From the NCBI RefSeq assembly GCF_001261775.1, contig NZ_LN868536.1:62001-126000 (forward strand): a stretch of DNA of 64,000 nucleotides, in the 5' to 3' direction. How positions within the stretch are numbered: position 1 is the stretch's first letter; each line of letters starts with the position of its first letter. Under the pieces are notes generated by a model. The model saw only the letters and a list, made by a program, of their open reading frames with translations. It ran no database searches and was not told the DNA's origin. A program made the position numbers and the translations under genes. Shown piece after piece: positions 28,973 to 37,599 of the stretch. This stretch comes from Anaeromassilibacillus senegalensis. GTDB lineage: Bacteria; Bacillota; Clostridia; Oscillospirales; Acutalibacteraceae.

Positions 28973-28981
28973 GGAGGAGAA

Positions 28982-30004
28982 ATGATGGAACATTTTGAAC
29001 AGCTGAAACTGGAAAAGGGCATGTACAACGCGCCGGGAAAAAGTTTTACTCAGGCGCTGGAGGAACTGGACCGTTCGGAACATTATGCGGGCACGCCGCT
29101 GGAGGGCCTGGATGCGTATCAGCGCCAGCTGAAGCGCTTTGACATCCGTGTGAGCGGCCCGGCCTCCGACCTGGTGGAGAAATTTTTCCAGACGGGAGAC
29201 TCCGCGGCGCTGTTCCCGGAGTATGTGACGCGCGCGGTGCGCCAGGGCATGGAACAGGCGGACCTGCTACCGCACATCGTGGCGACGGTGACGAACATCA
29301 ACGGGATGGATTACCGCACACTGACTTCCGAGCCGGCGGAGGACGACAAAAGACTCAAGCCCGTGGCGGAGGGCGCGGCAATTCCGCAGACACTGGTGAC
29401 AACGAAGGATCATCTGGTGCGCCTGAACAAGCGCGGAAGGATGCTGGTGGCCTCCTACGAGGCGCTCCGTTTCCAGAAGCTGGACCTGTTCACTGTCACA
29501 CTCCGGCAGATCGGCGCATATATTGCAAGAGCGCAGCTCAACGATGCGGTGGACGTGCTGGTCAATGGGGACGGCGGCGGTTCCTCCGCGGCGGAGAACG
29601 TGGGGACCGCAGGCAATGCGGTGGATTACGCGGCGCTTGTCTCCCTGTGGGGCAAGCTGGCCCCGTATCAGCTCAACACCCTGCTGGCGTCCACGGAGAC
29701 AATGCAGCAGGTGCTGAATCTGACGGAGATGCGCGACGCACAGGCCGGACTGAATTTTCAGGGCACGGGCAAAATGGTGACGCCGCTGGGCGCAAACCTG
29801 CTGCATGTGCCGGCCCTTGCGGCAAAGGGCGTGATTGGTCTGGACAAAACCTGCGCGCTCGAAATGGTACAAGCGGGCGGCGTGACGACCGATTCCGACC
29901 GGCTGATCGACCGCCAGCTGGAGCGCACGGCGATCAGCGCGATCGCCGGTTTTGCCAAAATCTTTGACGGAGCTGTGAAAACGCTTCACTATCAAGCCTC
30001 CTGA
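28982..30004 (+). CDS. Phage major capsid protein, HK97-fold type
   Basis: 340 residues (ATG at 28982; an adjacent ATG at 28985 has better spacing from AGGAGG). Position, size and blocks such as TVTNINGMDYRTLTSEP, LVRLNKRGRMLVASYEAL and the C-terminal AISAIAGFAKIFDG fit capsid proteins of PBSX-like phages. There is a helical N-terminal segment that may be the cleaved scaffold arm. The reading frame is intact. Confidence 0.8.
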   Translation: MMEHFEQLKLEKGMYNAPGKSFTQALEELDRSEHYAGTPLEGLDAYQRQLKRFDIRVSGPASDLVEKFFQTGDSAALFPEYVTRAVRQGMEQADLLPHIVATVTNINGMDYRTLTSEPAEDDKRLKPVAEGAAIPQTLVTTKDHLVRLNKRGRMLVASYEALRFQKLDLFTVTLRQIGAYIARAQLNDAVDVLVNGDGGGSSAAENVGTAGNAVDYAALVSLWGKLAPYQLNTLLASTETMQQVLNLTEMRDAQAGLNFQGTGKMVTPLGANLLHVPALAAKGVIGLDKTCALEMVQAGGVTTDSDRLIDRQLERTAISAIAGFAKIFDGAVKTLHYQAS

Positions 30005-30025
30005 GTGTGACGGACGGGGCGTGCG

Positions 30026-30382
30026 ATGGAGACGGAAAAGATTTTGGAACAATTTGCGCTGATGGCGGAGCTTGACGAGCGGCGGGCGGACAAATACCGT
30101 TCCTTCTGCGATCAGGCGAAGGAACAGCTTGAGGCGTTGGCGAAGCCGGGCGAAAGCTATGCGGCGGCACGGGCGCTGGAAGCCGCGGCGGCGGCGCTTG
30201 CTTTTTACCGTTGGTCCCTGTTCCGCACCGCAGTGGGTGTGGAGACAGGGTTTGCCGCGGGAGAGGTGCGCGTGACCAAAAGCGGGACGGATGTGGCGAT
30301 GGCCCGGCAGCTCTGGAGAGAGGCGGAAGCCGCCGCCGCGCCGTACCTGCGGGATGAGGGGTTTGTATTTGAACGCATTTGA
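30026..30382 (+). CDS. Phage head-tail connector-like protein, unassigned
   Basis: 118 residues, all-helical and Ala/Glu-rich (YAAARALEAAAAALAFYRW). It sits directly after the capsid gene, where head-completion or adaptor proteins are encoded. No specific family is recognised. Confidence 0.5.
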   Translation: METEKILEQFALMAELDERRADKYRSFCDQAKEQLEALAKPGESYAAARALEAAAAALAFYRWSLFRTAVGVETGFAAGEVRVTKSGTDVAMARQLWREAEAAAAPYLRDEGFVFERI

Positions 30383-30397
30383 GGAAGGGATGACGCA

Positions 30398-30697
30398 GTG
30401 ACAAGGCGCGAACTGATCCGGCTGTTGCTGGAAAAATACGGCCAGGAGGCGCGGGTCAAAGAGGGAACGGCGTACGCCCTGATCCGCCCGATCGGCTTAA
30501 AAAATGACAAGGCGCCGATGGAATACCTGTACACCGGGACACCCGATCAGAAACCCGTGGCGGGCGATGTGATCGCCACGGCGGAGGGCTCTTACGTGAC
30601 GGCCCGCAGCGGTGTGGAAACTGTTGCGGGCGAGGAGCTTTATGTTTGGGCGGTCCTGCACGGAGAGGGGGAAACGGCCCTTTGCACGGAGGAGTAA
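30398..30697 (+). CDS. Small phage structural protein, unassigned
   Basis: 99 residues from a GTG at 30398 with GAGGAAGGG upstream. An N-terminal helix (TRRELIRLLLEKYG) is followed by a beta-rich part. By position it may be a head-completion or neck protein; the family is not recognised. In PBSX-type gene order, tail sheath and tube genes would follow, but here they do not. Confidence 0.5.
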   Translation: MTRRELIRLLLEKYGQEARVKEGTAYALIRPIGLKNDKAPMEYLYTGTPDQKPVAGDVIATAEGSYVTARSGVETVAGEELYVWAVLHGEGETALCTEE

Positions 30698-30698
30698 C

Positions 30699-30797
30699 AT
30701 GCAGGAGGAACAAATGGACCGCGCGGAGCAGCTTTCTGAACAATTGGAACGCGACGTGCGGCGGTACCCGAGGGAACTGGAGGAAGAAAAAGCATGA
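30699..30797 (+). CDS. Tiny 32-aa ORF at the tail-gene junction
   Basis: ATG at 30699 preceded by GGAGGAG, stop overlapping the next start (ATGA). The peptide MQEEQMDRAEQLSEQLERD continues with charged residues and is entirely helical. It is either a real small phage protein or the scar of a deleted tail gene whose 3' end was kept for translational coupling. Confidence 0.4.
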   Translation: MQEEQMDRAEQLSEQLERDVRRYPRELEEEKA

Positions 30798-31324
30798 GTG
30801 TCAGCGGGCAGGCTTTGCGCTTTAAGGACTATGTTTGGAAAAGCAATCCGGAAACCCTGCGGCTGGAATATGAACGGAATATCAAACGGCTGCCAATGCC
30901 GTACGCGGGCGAGCGTTTACAGGACTATGGGAGCCGCAGGCGCACAGTCACCGGCAAGGGCGTCTTTTGGGGAAAGGACTGCACGGCGTCGTTCGACCGT
31001 CTGGCGGCTGTGTTCCGGGAGGGCGGCGGCGGGATGCTGTGCGTTCCCGGAACCGCGCCGTTCCGCGCGGTATTTGCTTCCTTGCAGATGCTGGGAGAAG
31101 CGCGGCCGAACACAATTTCCTACAGCTTCCTGTTTGTGGAGGATGAGATGGAAGCGCAGGCGGACGGCATTTTGCAGGAAAAAAGCTATGTGTGTACGGA
31201 CGGGGAAACGCTGTGGGAGCTGGCAAACCGATTTTCTACGACGGTGGACGACCTGCTGGCGCGCAATCCGCAGGTGATGTGGCCGAACAGGCTGCCGGAG
31301 GGAATGAAGGTGGCGCTGTGCTGA
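30794..31324 (+). CDS. XkdP-like baseplate protein with LysM
   Basis: 176 residues. The N-terminal 115 residues resemble the XkdP-type tail/baseplate protein (LRFKDYVWKSNPETLRLEY). The C-terminus is a LysM domain, YVCTDGETLWELANRFSTT through LPEGMKVAL. It joins the tail end to the baseplate hub. Starts within the stop of the preceding small ORF (ATGA overlap). Confidence 0.75.
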   Translation: MSVSGQALRFKDYVWKSNPETLRLEYERNIKRLPMPYAGERLQDYGSRRRTVTGKGVFWGKDCTASFDRLAAVFREGGGGMLCVPGTAPFRAVFASLQMLGEARPNTISYSFLFVEDEMEAQADGILQEKSYVCTDGETLWELANRFSTTVDDLLARNPQVMWPNRLPEGMKVALC

Positions 31325-32253
31325 ACTGTGTGGGAATCACGCCGGACGGCGTGGCGCTGCCGCTTCCCGCGCCGCTGTCTCTCCGCTTGCAGCGGGAGGA
31401 AGAGGCGCCGGCGGACGGCTTGGAAGTGTTTTTTCCCGCGGAGGGAGACTGGGAGACGCTGGCGGGCATCCGCTGTTGGGATACAGAAAACCGGATGGCG
31501 TTCGACGGAATGGTTGACGAACAGATTTGGAAATACACGGGTACGGGCGCGACCCGGCAGGTCGTCGCCCGCAGCCGCGCGGCGCTGCTGTTGGATAACG
31601 AAGCACTGCCGCAGACGTATTATATGCCGTCATTGAAAGTACTGTTCGAACGTCATGCCGCTCCTTATGGATTTTCCGGCTATGTGGGCCGGGACGAAGT
31701 ATTCGGCGGCGCGTACACGGTGGAAAAAGGCGTCAGCGAATGGCAGGCGCTGCGGGACTTCTGCCGGCAGTTCCTCCATGTGGAGCCGGTGCTCCGCGGG
31801 GACCGGCTGGACGCTTCCGGAGAGGGGCAGGCCGGATCGGTGCGGTTTTCCAACCGGGGCGGCGTGCCGTTTACGGAGCTGGAACTGCGGTGGAATGATT
31901 ACGAGCGGATTTCCGAGGTACGGCTGCGCGCGGGCGAAGCCGGGGATTACAATATGGTGCTCCGGGACGGCGAAGCGGTTGCGCGCGGTGTGCAGCGCAG
32001 GCGCTTTTTGAGCGCGGCGGATGCGGAACAGGCGCGCCGGCTTTTGGATCAGGCGCGTCAAAAGGCGTTTGCGGTACGTGTTGTCTGTCCGGGCCTGGTG
32101 GAAGTTCCGTTGGGGACGGAAGCTTCTGTTGAGCTGGGCGATGACCGGCGTGCGGGCTTACAGGTCGCCGCGTGGATGTACCGGTTAACGGCGTCGGGAG
32201 AAACGACAAGCATGACGTTGCGGGAAAGGGGAACATCGGATGTGGTTATCTAA
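31318..32253 (+). CDS. XkdQ-like baseplate hub protein
   Basis: 311 residues from a GTG at 31318 (GAAGG upstream), overlapping the preceding gene by 7 bp. The order and the ELRWNDYERISEVRLRAGE and late VRVVCPGLVEVPLGTEASVEL segments fit the late-control/gpD-like hub proteins of contractile tails. It would sit at the centre of the baseplate and hold the spike. Confidence 0.7.
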   Translation: MLNCVGITPDGVALPLPAPLSLRLQREEEAPADGLEVFFPAEGDWETLAGIRCWDTENRMAFDGMVDEQIWKYTGTGATRQVVARSRAALLLDNEALPQTYYMPSLKVLFERHAAPYGFSGYVGRDEVFGGAYTVEKGVSEWQALRDFCRQFLHVEPVLRGDRLDASGEGQAGSVRFSNRGGVPFTELELRWNDYERISEVRLRAGEAGDYNMVLRDGEAVARGVQRRRFLSAADAEQARRLLDQARQKAFAVRVVCPGLVEVPLGTEASVELGDDRRAGLQVAAWMYRLTASGETTSMTLRERGTSDVVI

Positions 32254-32578
32254 AAAAATGGCGGAACAGACGCAAAAGCGGCCTGCGGCGGATTTGGCCA
32301 CGGTGACAGGCGGTTCCGCCGCCCAGGGCCGCAGCGAATACCGGGACTTTTCACTGATTGCGCCGTGGGGCATTGCGTACCGGCCGCCGGACGCGGCGCG
32401 GGCGGTGCTGGTGGAGAGTACAAAGGGGATGGTTTGCGCGGGCGCGGTCGTGGACGATACAGAGCTGGAGCCGGGAGAACTGCTGCTGTTCTCCGAGGGC
32501 GGCGCATGCATCCAACTGAAAAACAGCGGCGAGGTGGTCATTAATGGCCAGACCTTTGCGGCGAAGGGGGCGGAATAA
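32240..32578 (+). CDS. Baseplate spike-like (gpV type) protein
   Basis: 112 residues, overlapping the hub gene by 14 bp and the next gene by 1 bp (TAATG). The C-terminal pattern GELLLFSEGGACIQLKNSG and VVINGQTF is the beta-helical end seen in gpV-type spikes. It is shorter than most gpV proteins. Confidence 0.6.
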   Translation: MWLSKKMAEQTQKRPAADLATVTGGSAAQGRSEYRDFSLIAPWGIAYRPPDAARAVLVESTKGMVCAGAVVDDTELEPGELLLFSEGGACIQLKNSGEVVINGQTFAAKGAE

Positions 32579-32916
32579 TGGATACGGCATTGGAAAACGG
32601 CGATTTTGCGGCTGGCGCGAATGGGTTCCCAAGGCAGATCGACGGGGTGGACGAGCTTTTGCAGCGGGCGAAGATCCGCCTGCGTGTGCCGCTCGGGCGG
32701 TTTCCGTACCAGCCGGAGCTGGGGAGCCGGCTGTATACCCTCCATGCGGGGGACGATGGCAACGACGCGCTGGCTCTGACCATGGCGCAAGAGGCGCTGA
32801 AACGATTGCCACAGTTGCGTGTGGACAAAGCCGTTTGCAGTGTTGAGGAACCGCTGACGGTGTCCGTTGCGCTCGCGTGGTCGGGCGGAGAATCGGTGGT
32901 GGAGGTGCGGCTTTAA
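32578..32916 (+). CDS. gp25/gpW-like (XkdS-type) baseplate wedge protein
   Basis: 112 residues. RIRLRVPLGRFPYQPELGSRLY-type pattern in the middle and a beta-rich C-terminus match XkdS/DUF2634-gp25 wedge initiators, which in contractile systems link the baseplate to the sheath. TAATG coupling on both sides. A sheath gene is missing here. Confidence 0.6.
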   Translation: MDTALENGDFAAGANGFPRQIDGVDELLQRAKIRLRVPLGRFPYQPELGSRLYTLHAGDDGNDALALTMAQEALKRLPQLRVDKAVCSVEEPLTVSVALAWSGGESVVEVRL

Positions 32917-33986
32917 TGGATACATACGAAGCCATTTTATCCCGCATGCAGGAGCGATTTTCAGCGCTGGCGGGCTATTCGGCGGACGACGCGTCGGATA
33001 TTGGAATCCGTATGCGGGTTTTGGCAGGGGAGTTGTACTCTCTGACGGCGGCGGTGGAGTGGCTCAAGCGCCAGACCTTTGCGCAGACCGCGCAGGGGGA
33101 GGAGCTGGACCTGCGGGCGGCGGAGCGCGGTTTGACCCGCAAACCCGCGCAAATCGCCGCGGGAAGCCTGACGTTCCGGCGGGAGAAACCGCTCTGGTAC
33201 AATGCAGTGATTGAACAGGGGACCGTATGCGCGACAGCGGGACAGGTGCGGTTTGTGACGACGGAACAGGCTGTGCTGAAAACCGGACAGACGGAGGTGA
33301 CCGTTCCGGCCCGCGCGGAAACAGGCGGCCGGAGCGGCAACGCAGCGGCAGGGACGGTGACGGTGCTGGTTACACCGCCGCCGAGCCTGGAGTCTGTGAC
33401 AAATTTGCAATCGTTTACCGGCGGGCAGGACGCGGAAACCGATGCGGAATTGCGGAAACGCCTGCTGCGCTGTTACGCGGACCTTCCCAATGGGACGAAC
33501 GCGGCCTTTTACCGGGAACAGGCAATGCAAGCAGATGGTGTTTTTTCCGCCGGCGTGGTCCCCCGGGAAAACGGAGCGGGGACGGTGAGCGTCTATCTGG
33601 GCGCGCAGGGCGCGGCGGCGAATGCGGAGACGGTGCGGCTTGTACAGGAACGGATCGACGCACTGCGGGAAATTGACGTGAAGGTTCACGTCGCCGCGGC
33701 GCGGACGGTTTCCTGCAATGTTTCTGTGCGGATTTTGCAGAAGGAGGGCGTCGCCTATGAAACAGCGGAAGCCGCGGTAAAAGAGGCGGCAAAGGACTAT
33801 TTCAACGGTCTGGGCGTCGGGGACGGCGTGCTGACGGCGGCGTTGGGCGCGCGGCTCTTTGATACAGGTGTGTTGAGAAACTATCTTTTTTTGAGTAACT
33901 CTACACTGGACCGCCCCATGCTGAATGACCAGCTTGCGGTATTGGGGACGGTCAGCGTGCAATCATGGGGAGGGTCCGGAACATGA
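32916..33986 (+). CDS. Baseplate protein J (XkdT-like)
   Basis: 356 residues from the ATG at 32916. N-terminus RMQERFSALAGYSADDASDIGIRMRVLAGELYSL, the GTVTVLVTPPPSLESVTN region and GQDAETDAELRKRLL are characteristic of baseplate J proteins. It forms the wedge body of a contractile baseplate. The frame is intact and overlaps the next gene (ATGA). Confidence 0.88.
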   Translation: MDTYEAILSRMQERFSALAGYSADDASDIGIRMRVLAGELYSLTAAVEWLKRQTFAQTAQGEELDLRAAERGLTRKPAQIAAGSLTFRREKPLWYNAVIEQGTVCATAGQVRFVTTEQAVLKTGQTEVTVPARAETGGRSGNAAAGTVTVLVTPPPSLESVTNLQSFTGGQDAETDAELRKRLLRCYADLPNGTNAAFYREQAMQADGVFSAGVVPRENGAGTVSVYLGAQGAAANAETVRLVQERIDALREIDVKVHVAAARTVSCNVSVRILQKEGVAYETAEAAVKEAAKDYFNGLGVGDGVLTAALGARLFDTGVLRNYLFLSNSTLDRPMLNDQLAVLGTVSVQSWGGSGT

Positions 33987-34564
33987 ATGCGCTGGACAGC
34001 ATGAAGAAAGCACTGCGTTCCACCGGCCTCTATGCGCTGACCGGGGAAACGCTGGCGGACCGGGAGCTGGACGCCTACGCCGCCGGACTGCATGGACTGG
34101 CGGAGCAGGTTGAAGCGCTGCGGAAGGAAAGCTTTGTCCCGACGGCGGAACGGGAGGGGCTGATGCAAAGAGAGGCGCAGTTCGGCCTTTCTGCGGTGGG
34201 AAAGACGGTACAGGAGCGGCGGGACGCACTGCTCCTGTACGGCGCGGTGACCTCCAACAACAATACGCCCGCCTTTTATAATAGGTTTTTTACGTCGCTT
34301 GGGTTGTCCATGGAGCTGGTGGAGGATGCGGAACAGCGCATTTATTGGAACGACCGCTCGGAACAGGGCGAACCGGCGGAACGGATGGCACGTGCGCGGC
34401 GCGTACAAAATTTTTTGCCCGCGCATCTGCCCGCCATTTTGGATTTTCGAACAATTTTTTGGAATACTATTGACCGTGCCGAACGGACTTTTCAGGAGAT
34501 GGATGCGGCTGGATTGGACTGGGATGCAATCGACCGGTATCAAGATCTGCTGTTAGAGCTCTGA
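33983..34564 (+). CDS. Tail protein, XkdU/gpI-like
   Basis: 193 residues from the ATG at 33983 (GGGGAGGG upstream). YmfQ/DUF2313-like layout: an N-terminal LYALTGETLADRELDAYAAGL helix region and an extended C-terminus with repeated aromatic/Asp pairs. It usually bridges baseplate and tail fibre. Confidence 0.7.
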   Translation: MNALDSMKKALRSTGLYALTGETLADRELDAYAAGLHGLAEQVEALRKESFVPTAEREGLMQREAQFGLSAVGKTVQERRDALLLYGAVTSNNNTPAFYNRFFTSLGLSMELVEDAEQRIYWNDRSEQGEPAERMARARRVQNFLPAHLPAILDFRTIFWNTIDRAERTFQEMDAAGLDWDAIDRYQDLLLEL

Positions 34565-34586
34565 CGGAGGGTGGAAAGGAATCAAT

Positions 34587-35054
34587 ATGCCTACCAATCA
34601 AAAGACAAGTTTGGGCCTGAACCGCTGGCAGGGGACGGACAAGCCGATGCGCAGCGACTTTGTGGCAGATAACGACACGCTGGACGCGCTGCTGACCGAA
34701 CATTTTGCCGACACGGACAAGCATTTGACCGACGCGGACCGTCTGATCCTGAATGGGCCGGTCGTGGGAACGTATGCGGGCAACGGCGCTGCAAGCAGGA
34801 CCGTGACGCTCGCGTTTTCTCCAAAAGCCGTGCTGGTTTTTATGGCGGACGCGCCGGTGCAGGGATACGACAGCAGCCGGCAGTGCCGGTTGGAAAACGT
34901 GGGCTTTGCCACACAGCAGGGCGGGACGCGGACACTGTCTCTGGCAGGGGCGGCGATGACCGTCCACCAGACGCAGGGAACGCCCGCGGCGGACGGGACG
35001 GCGGAAAACCTGAACCGGACGGCGGCGCAGTATCTCTATGTGGCGTTCCGCTGA
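34587..35054 (+). CDS. Short tail fibre/collar-like protein
   Basis: 155 residues. The N-terminus TSLGLNRWQGTDKPMRSDF with DNDTLDALL is typical of the anchoring part of clostridial tail-fibre proteins; the rest is a short beta-rich domain. There is no long fibre, receptor-binding tip or chaperone. Last gene of the cassette, followed at once by the hflX promoter. Confidence 0.6.
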   Translation: MPTNQKTSLGLNRWQGTDKPMRSDFVADNDTLDALLTEHFADTDKHLTDADRLILNGPVVGTYAGNGAASRTVTLAFSPKAVLVFMADAPVQGYDSSRQCRLENVGFATQQGGTRTLSLAGAAMTVHQTQGTPAADGTAENLNRTAAQYLYVAFR

Positions 35055-35063
35055 ACAGAAGAA

Positions 35064-35093
35064 TTGACATTCTTTTGCCGCTTGTTGTAGAAT
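35064..35093 (+). promoter_or_regulatory. Promoter of hflX
   Basis: TTGACA at 35064-35069 and TAGAAT at 35088-35093, spacer 18 bp, starting 10 bp after the last phage stop codon. Confidence 0.7.
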
Positions 35094-35132
35094 AAGAGAA
35101 ATAGCAGGGAGATCTGGGAAGGGGTTGCATGG

Positions 35133-36383
35133 TTGGAACTGACAGATAATGAAAAGAGGCCGGAACGCGCTTTACTGGTGGCGGTGGATACCGGGGCATA
35201 CGACGCGGAGGCTTCTCTGGCAGAGCTCTATGAGCTGGTGCGCAGTGCGGGCGCGGAGCCCGCGGGCGCGATGACGCAGAAGCGCCCCTCGCCGGATACA
35301 GCGACCTGTGTGGGGTCCGGCATGATGGAGGAGATCGCCTCCTTCTGCAAAAATTATGAGATGGATTTGCTGGTGTTTGACTGTGAGCTTTCACCGACAC
35401 AGATCCGGAACATTGAGAATATCAGCGACGTGCGAACCATCGACCGCACGATGTTGATTTTGGATATATTCGCCGCGCGGGCCAAAAGCAGCGAAGGAAA
35501 GCTGCAGGTAGAGCTGGCGCAGCTGAAATATATGCTGCCGCGTTTGAGCGGCAAGGGTGTGGCGCTTTCCCGTTTGGGCGGCGGCATCGGCACGCGCGGC
35601 CCGGGAGAAAGTAAGCTGGAAACCGACCGCCGGCATATCCGGCGAAAGATTTCCAATCTGAAGGCACAGCTGGAAGAGGTGGAGAAACGGCGCGGACAGA
35701 TCACCCGCCGCAGGCAGAAGGACGGTGTGATCACGGTGGCGCTGGTCGGCTACACCAACGCGGGAAAAAGCACGCTGATGAACGCGCTGACGCAGGCGGG
35801 CGTGCTGGCGAAGGACATGCTGTTTGCCACGCTGGACCCGACCGCCCGCGCGCTGAAACTGCCGAACGGAACCACCGTGATGCTGATTGATACCGTCGGC
35901 CTGGTGCGGCGGCTTCCCCACCATCTGGTTGACGCGTTCCGCTCCACGCTGGAGCAGGCGGCACTGGCCGATATCATCCTGAATGTGTGCGACGCGTCCA
36001 GCCAGGAAGCGCAGGTGCATCTGGACGTTACGCGCAGCCTGCTGACGGAACTCGGCTGCGGCGGCAGGCCGATCATCCCGGTGCTGAACAAGTGCGACCT
36101 GGTGCCTTCGCTGCACGACCTGCCGATGATCGGCAACGCGGTGCGGATCAGCGCGAAGACCGGACGCGGGTTGAACGCACTGCTGGATGCCATCGAGGAA
36201 AACCTGCCGGTCAAGACGACGACGGTTCATTTGTTGCTTCCGTTTGCCCAGAGCGGGCTGGCGGCGCGGCTGCGCAAGGACGGCAGCGTATTGGAAGAGG
36301 AGTATACGGGAGATGGTTTGCGTCTGACCGCGCAGGTTAATCCGGTGCTGCTGGACCTGGTGAAAGAATACGTGGTGTTTTAA
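35133..36383 (+). CDS. hflX: GTPase HflX
   Basis: 416 residues from a TTG at 35133, set by GGGAAGGGG 8 bp upstream. N-terminal HflX domain (GSGMMEEIASFC), coiled-coil linker with RLGGGIGTRGPGESKLE, and a G domain: G1 VGYTNAGKST, G3 DTVGLV, G4 NKCD. HflX splits or rescues stalled ribosomes in stress. It has its own promoter, independent of the phage cassette. Confidence 0.95.
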   Translation: MELTDNEKRPERALLVAVDTGAYDAEASLAELYELVRSAGAEPAGAMTQKRPSPDTATCVGSGMMEEIASFCKNYEMDLLVFDCELSPTQIRNIENISDVRTIDRTMLILDIFAARAKSSEGKLQVELAQLKYMLPRLSGKGVALSRLGGGIGTRGPGESKLETDRRHIRRKISNLKAQLEEVEKRRGQITRRRQKDGVITVALVGYTNAGKSTLMNALTQAGVLAKDMLFATLDPTARALKLPNGTTVMLIDTVGLVRRLPHHLVDAFRSTLEQAALADIILNVCDASSQEAQVHLDVTRSLLTELGCGGRPIIPVLNKCDLVPSLHDLPMIGNAVRISAKTGRGLNALLDAIEENLPVKTTTVHLLLPFAQSGLAARLRKDGSVLEEEYTGDGLRLTAQVNPVLLDLVKEYVVF

Positions 36384-36391
36384 AAGATAAA

Positions 36392-36600
36392 GGTCTGTAT
36401 CATAATTGACGAAATGGTCGCGTTGCAAAACAGCCCTGCATTGTCAACCTTGTAGGATATTGCTTTGAACGTGTTTTTCCGCTTTTCTGAAAAGCGGCGG
36501 TTTCCAAAGGCAGCGCCTTTGGCCGTTCTCCGCAGAGAACGGAACTCTTGTTCCTGAGAAGAGCGAGTGGGAACGAGTGATATTGCTGTTTGTAAAGCAG
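36392..36600 (+). repeat. Structured intergenic repeat, group A copy 2
   Basis: Starts with TGTATCATAATTGACG (about 36396-36411), the inverse of the tail seen in copy 1. The core has CCGCTTTT/AAAAGCGG, CAAAGGC/GCCTTTG, CCGTTCTC/GAGAACGG hairpins, then GAGAAGAGCGAG and GAACGAGTGATAT (36556-36582). A decayed GGCCCGTTGTA piece follows near 36653. The remaining bases to 36798 show no gene. Confidence 0.75.
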
Positions 36601-36798
36601 AGAGCTGTTTCCTGAACTTTTCTTGTTTCCCCAGCGTATGCTGGGGATTAAGGCCCGTTGTAAGGTGGCTTTATAAAAAATAGTTGTGTTTTCTCAGTTC
36701 CCGAGCACTTTCCTGGTTGACCTGATAGGAAAGGATTTTTTGTTACGTTTAGAAGTGGAAAATCTGATGATTTTCTTCATGTAATAAAAAAATATACA

Positions 36799-36856
36799 AA
36801 AACGCCCTTGAATCTGGCTGTGAATCAACAGGCCATTTTCAAAGGCGTTTTCTCTT
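36799..36856. terminator. Terminator of the flavin reductase-like gene
   Basis: AACGCC-TTGAA pairs with TTCAA-GGCGTT; on the minus strand it follows the stop codon at 36911, with a TTTTTGTATATT tract. Confidence 0.65.
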
Positions 36857-36910
36857 ATAAAAAGCTGTTTCTTTGTGCGATTTGGTATCTACAGGTTCTT
36901 TGCATACGCT

Positions 36911-37420
36911 TTACGCTTTGACCAGCACCTTGACAATATCCCCGATAAACATCTGGTGGTAGTCTTTGCCGGGATAGCAGTCCCCGTCCACGGTGGGATC
37001 GATGAAGCCCGCCGGGTCAATGGCCTGCTTGTGCATCTTACGGCAGATGAAGACCATTTTTGCTTCCGCAAAATACGGCGCCGTCTCGTCAAAGACAGGC
37101 GTCAGGCCGGTTTCCCCGGCTTTGTCGCAGTCGCGCCCGGAGTGGCTGCCGCAGAAGGAGAGCGCCTTGCGGAAGCTTTCGTCGAAGAAGCAGAGGGAAT
37201 AGCAGTCCTCCCGGTCGACAAATTCCATTGTATAGCGCTGTGGGCGGATAAAAACAAACGATACGTATTTCTTCCAGAGCTCGCCCAGACCGCCCCAGCT
37301 GGCCGTCATGGTGTTGTATGATTGCGCGTTGCCCGCGGTGACGAGCATCCATTCCTTGTCGATCAGGGTAAAGGGATTGAATTGCAGGTCTTTGATTTCT
37401 ACCGGTTGAAAACCGTTCAT
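36911..37420 (-). CDS. Flavin reductase-like (flavoredoxin) protein
   Basis: 169 residues from the ATG at 37420 (GGAGG 8 bp upstream on the minus strand). Features LVTAGNAQSYNTMTASWGGLGELW, the VFIRPQRYTMEFVDRED segment and SLCFFDESFRKALSFCGSHSG, all typical of the FMN-binding split-barrel flavoredoxin family. Such proteins bind FMN and transfer electrons or reduce small substrates; the partner is unknown. Single-gene transcript between convergent-type signals. Confidence 0.85.
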   Translation of the reverse strand: MNGFQPVEIKDLQFNPFTLIDKEWMLVTAGNAQSYNTMTASWGGLGELWKKYVSFVFIRPQRYTMEFVDREDCYSLCFFDESFRKALSFCGSHSGRDCDKAGETGLTPVFDETAPYFAEAKMVFICRKMHKQAIDPAGFIDPTVDGDCYPGKDYHQMFIGDIVKVLVKA

Positions 37421-37510
37421 AAAACCGCCTCCGATTGTAAAAGATTGGGATATACCCCCATTATAGCACGCGTGACAAGCCGTAGGAACCGGAATTTTGG
37501 GGATTGCGGC

Positions 37511-37539
37511 TTGTTTTTGTTCCGCGCGGTTGTTATAAT
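37511..37539 (+). promoter_or_regulatory. Promoter of the lipoprotein pair
   Basis: TTGTTT at 37511-37516 and TATAAT at 37534-37539, spacer 17 bp, the same -35 as at 1635. Confidence 0.75.
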
Positions 37540-37599
37540 GCAAGAAGAACATCTGCTGGCATGCAGATTTATGAAATCATGATACGAGGAGTTGTCTCT

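Larger units (their letters stand above)
24918..35054 (+). mobile_element. Defective or domesticated prophage cassette (head plus baseplate)
   Basis: Fourteen consecutive same-strand genes with short gaps or ATGA/TAATG overlaps: terminases, portal, protease, decoration, capsid, connectors, then baseplate. Sheath, tube, tape measure, lysis, integrase and repressor genes are absent. No frame is broken and base composition matches the host, which suggests long residence. It lies between a methyltransferase gene and hflX; no attachment-site repeats were found by eye. Confidence 0.8.

Noticed and set aside
24918..35054. Complete inducible prophage
   Set aside because: No integrase, repressor, lysis, sheath, tube or tape-measure genes are present.
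24918..35054. Gene transfer agent of the known type
   Set aside because: Known GTAs keep tail genes; their absence here prevents that assignment.
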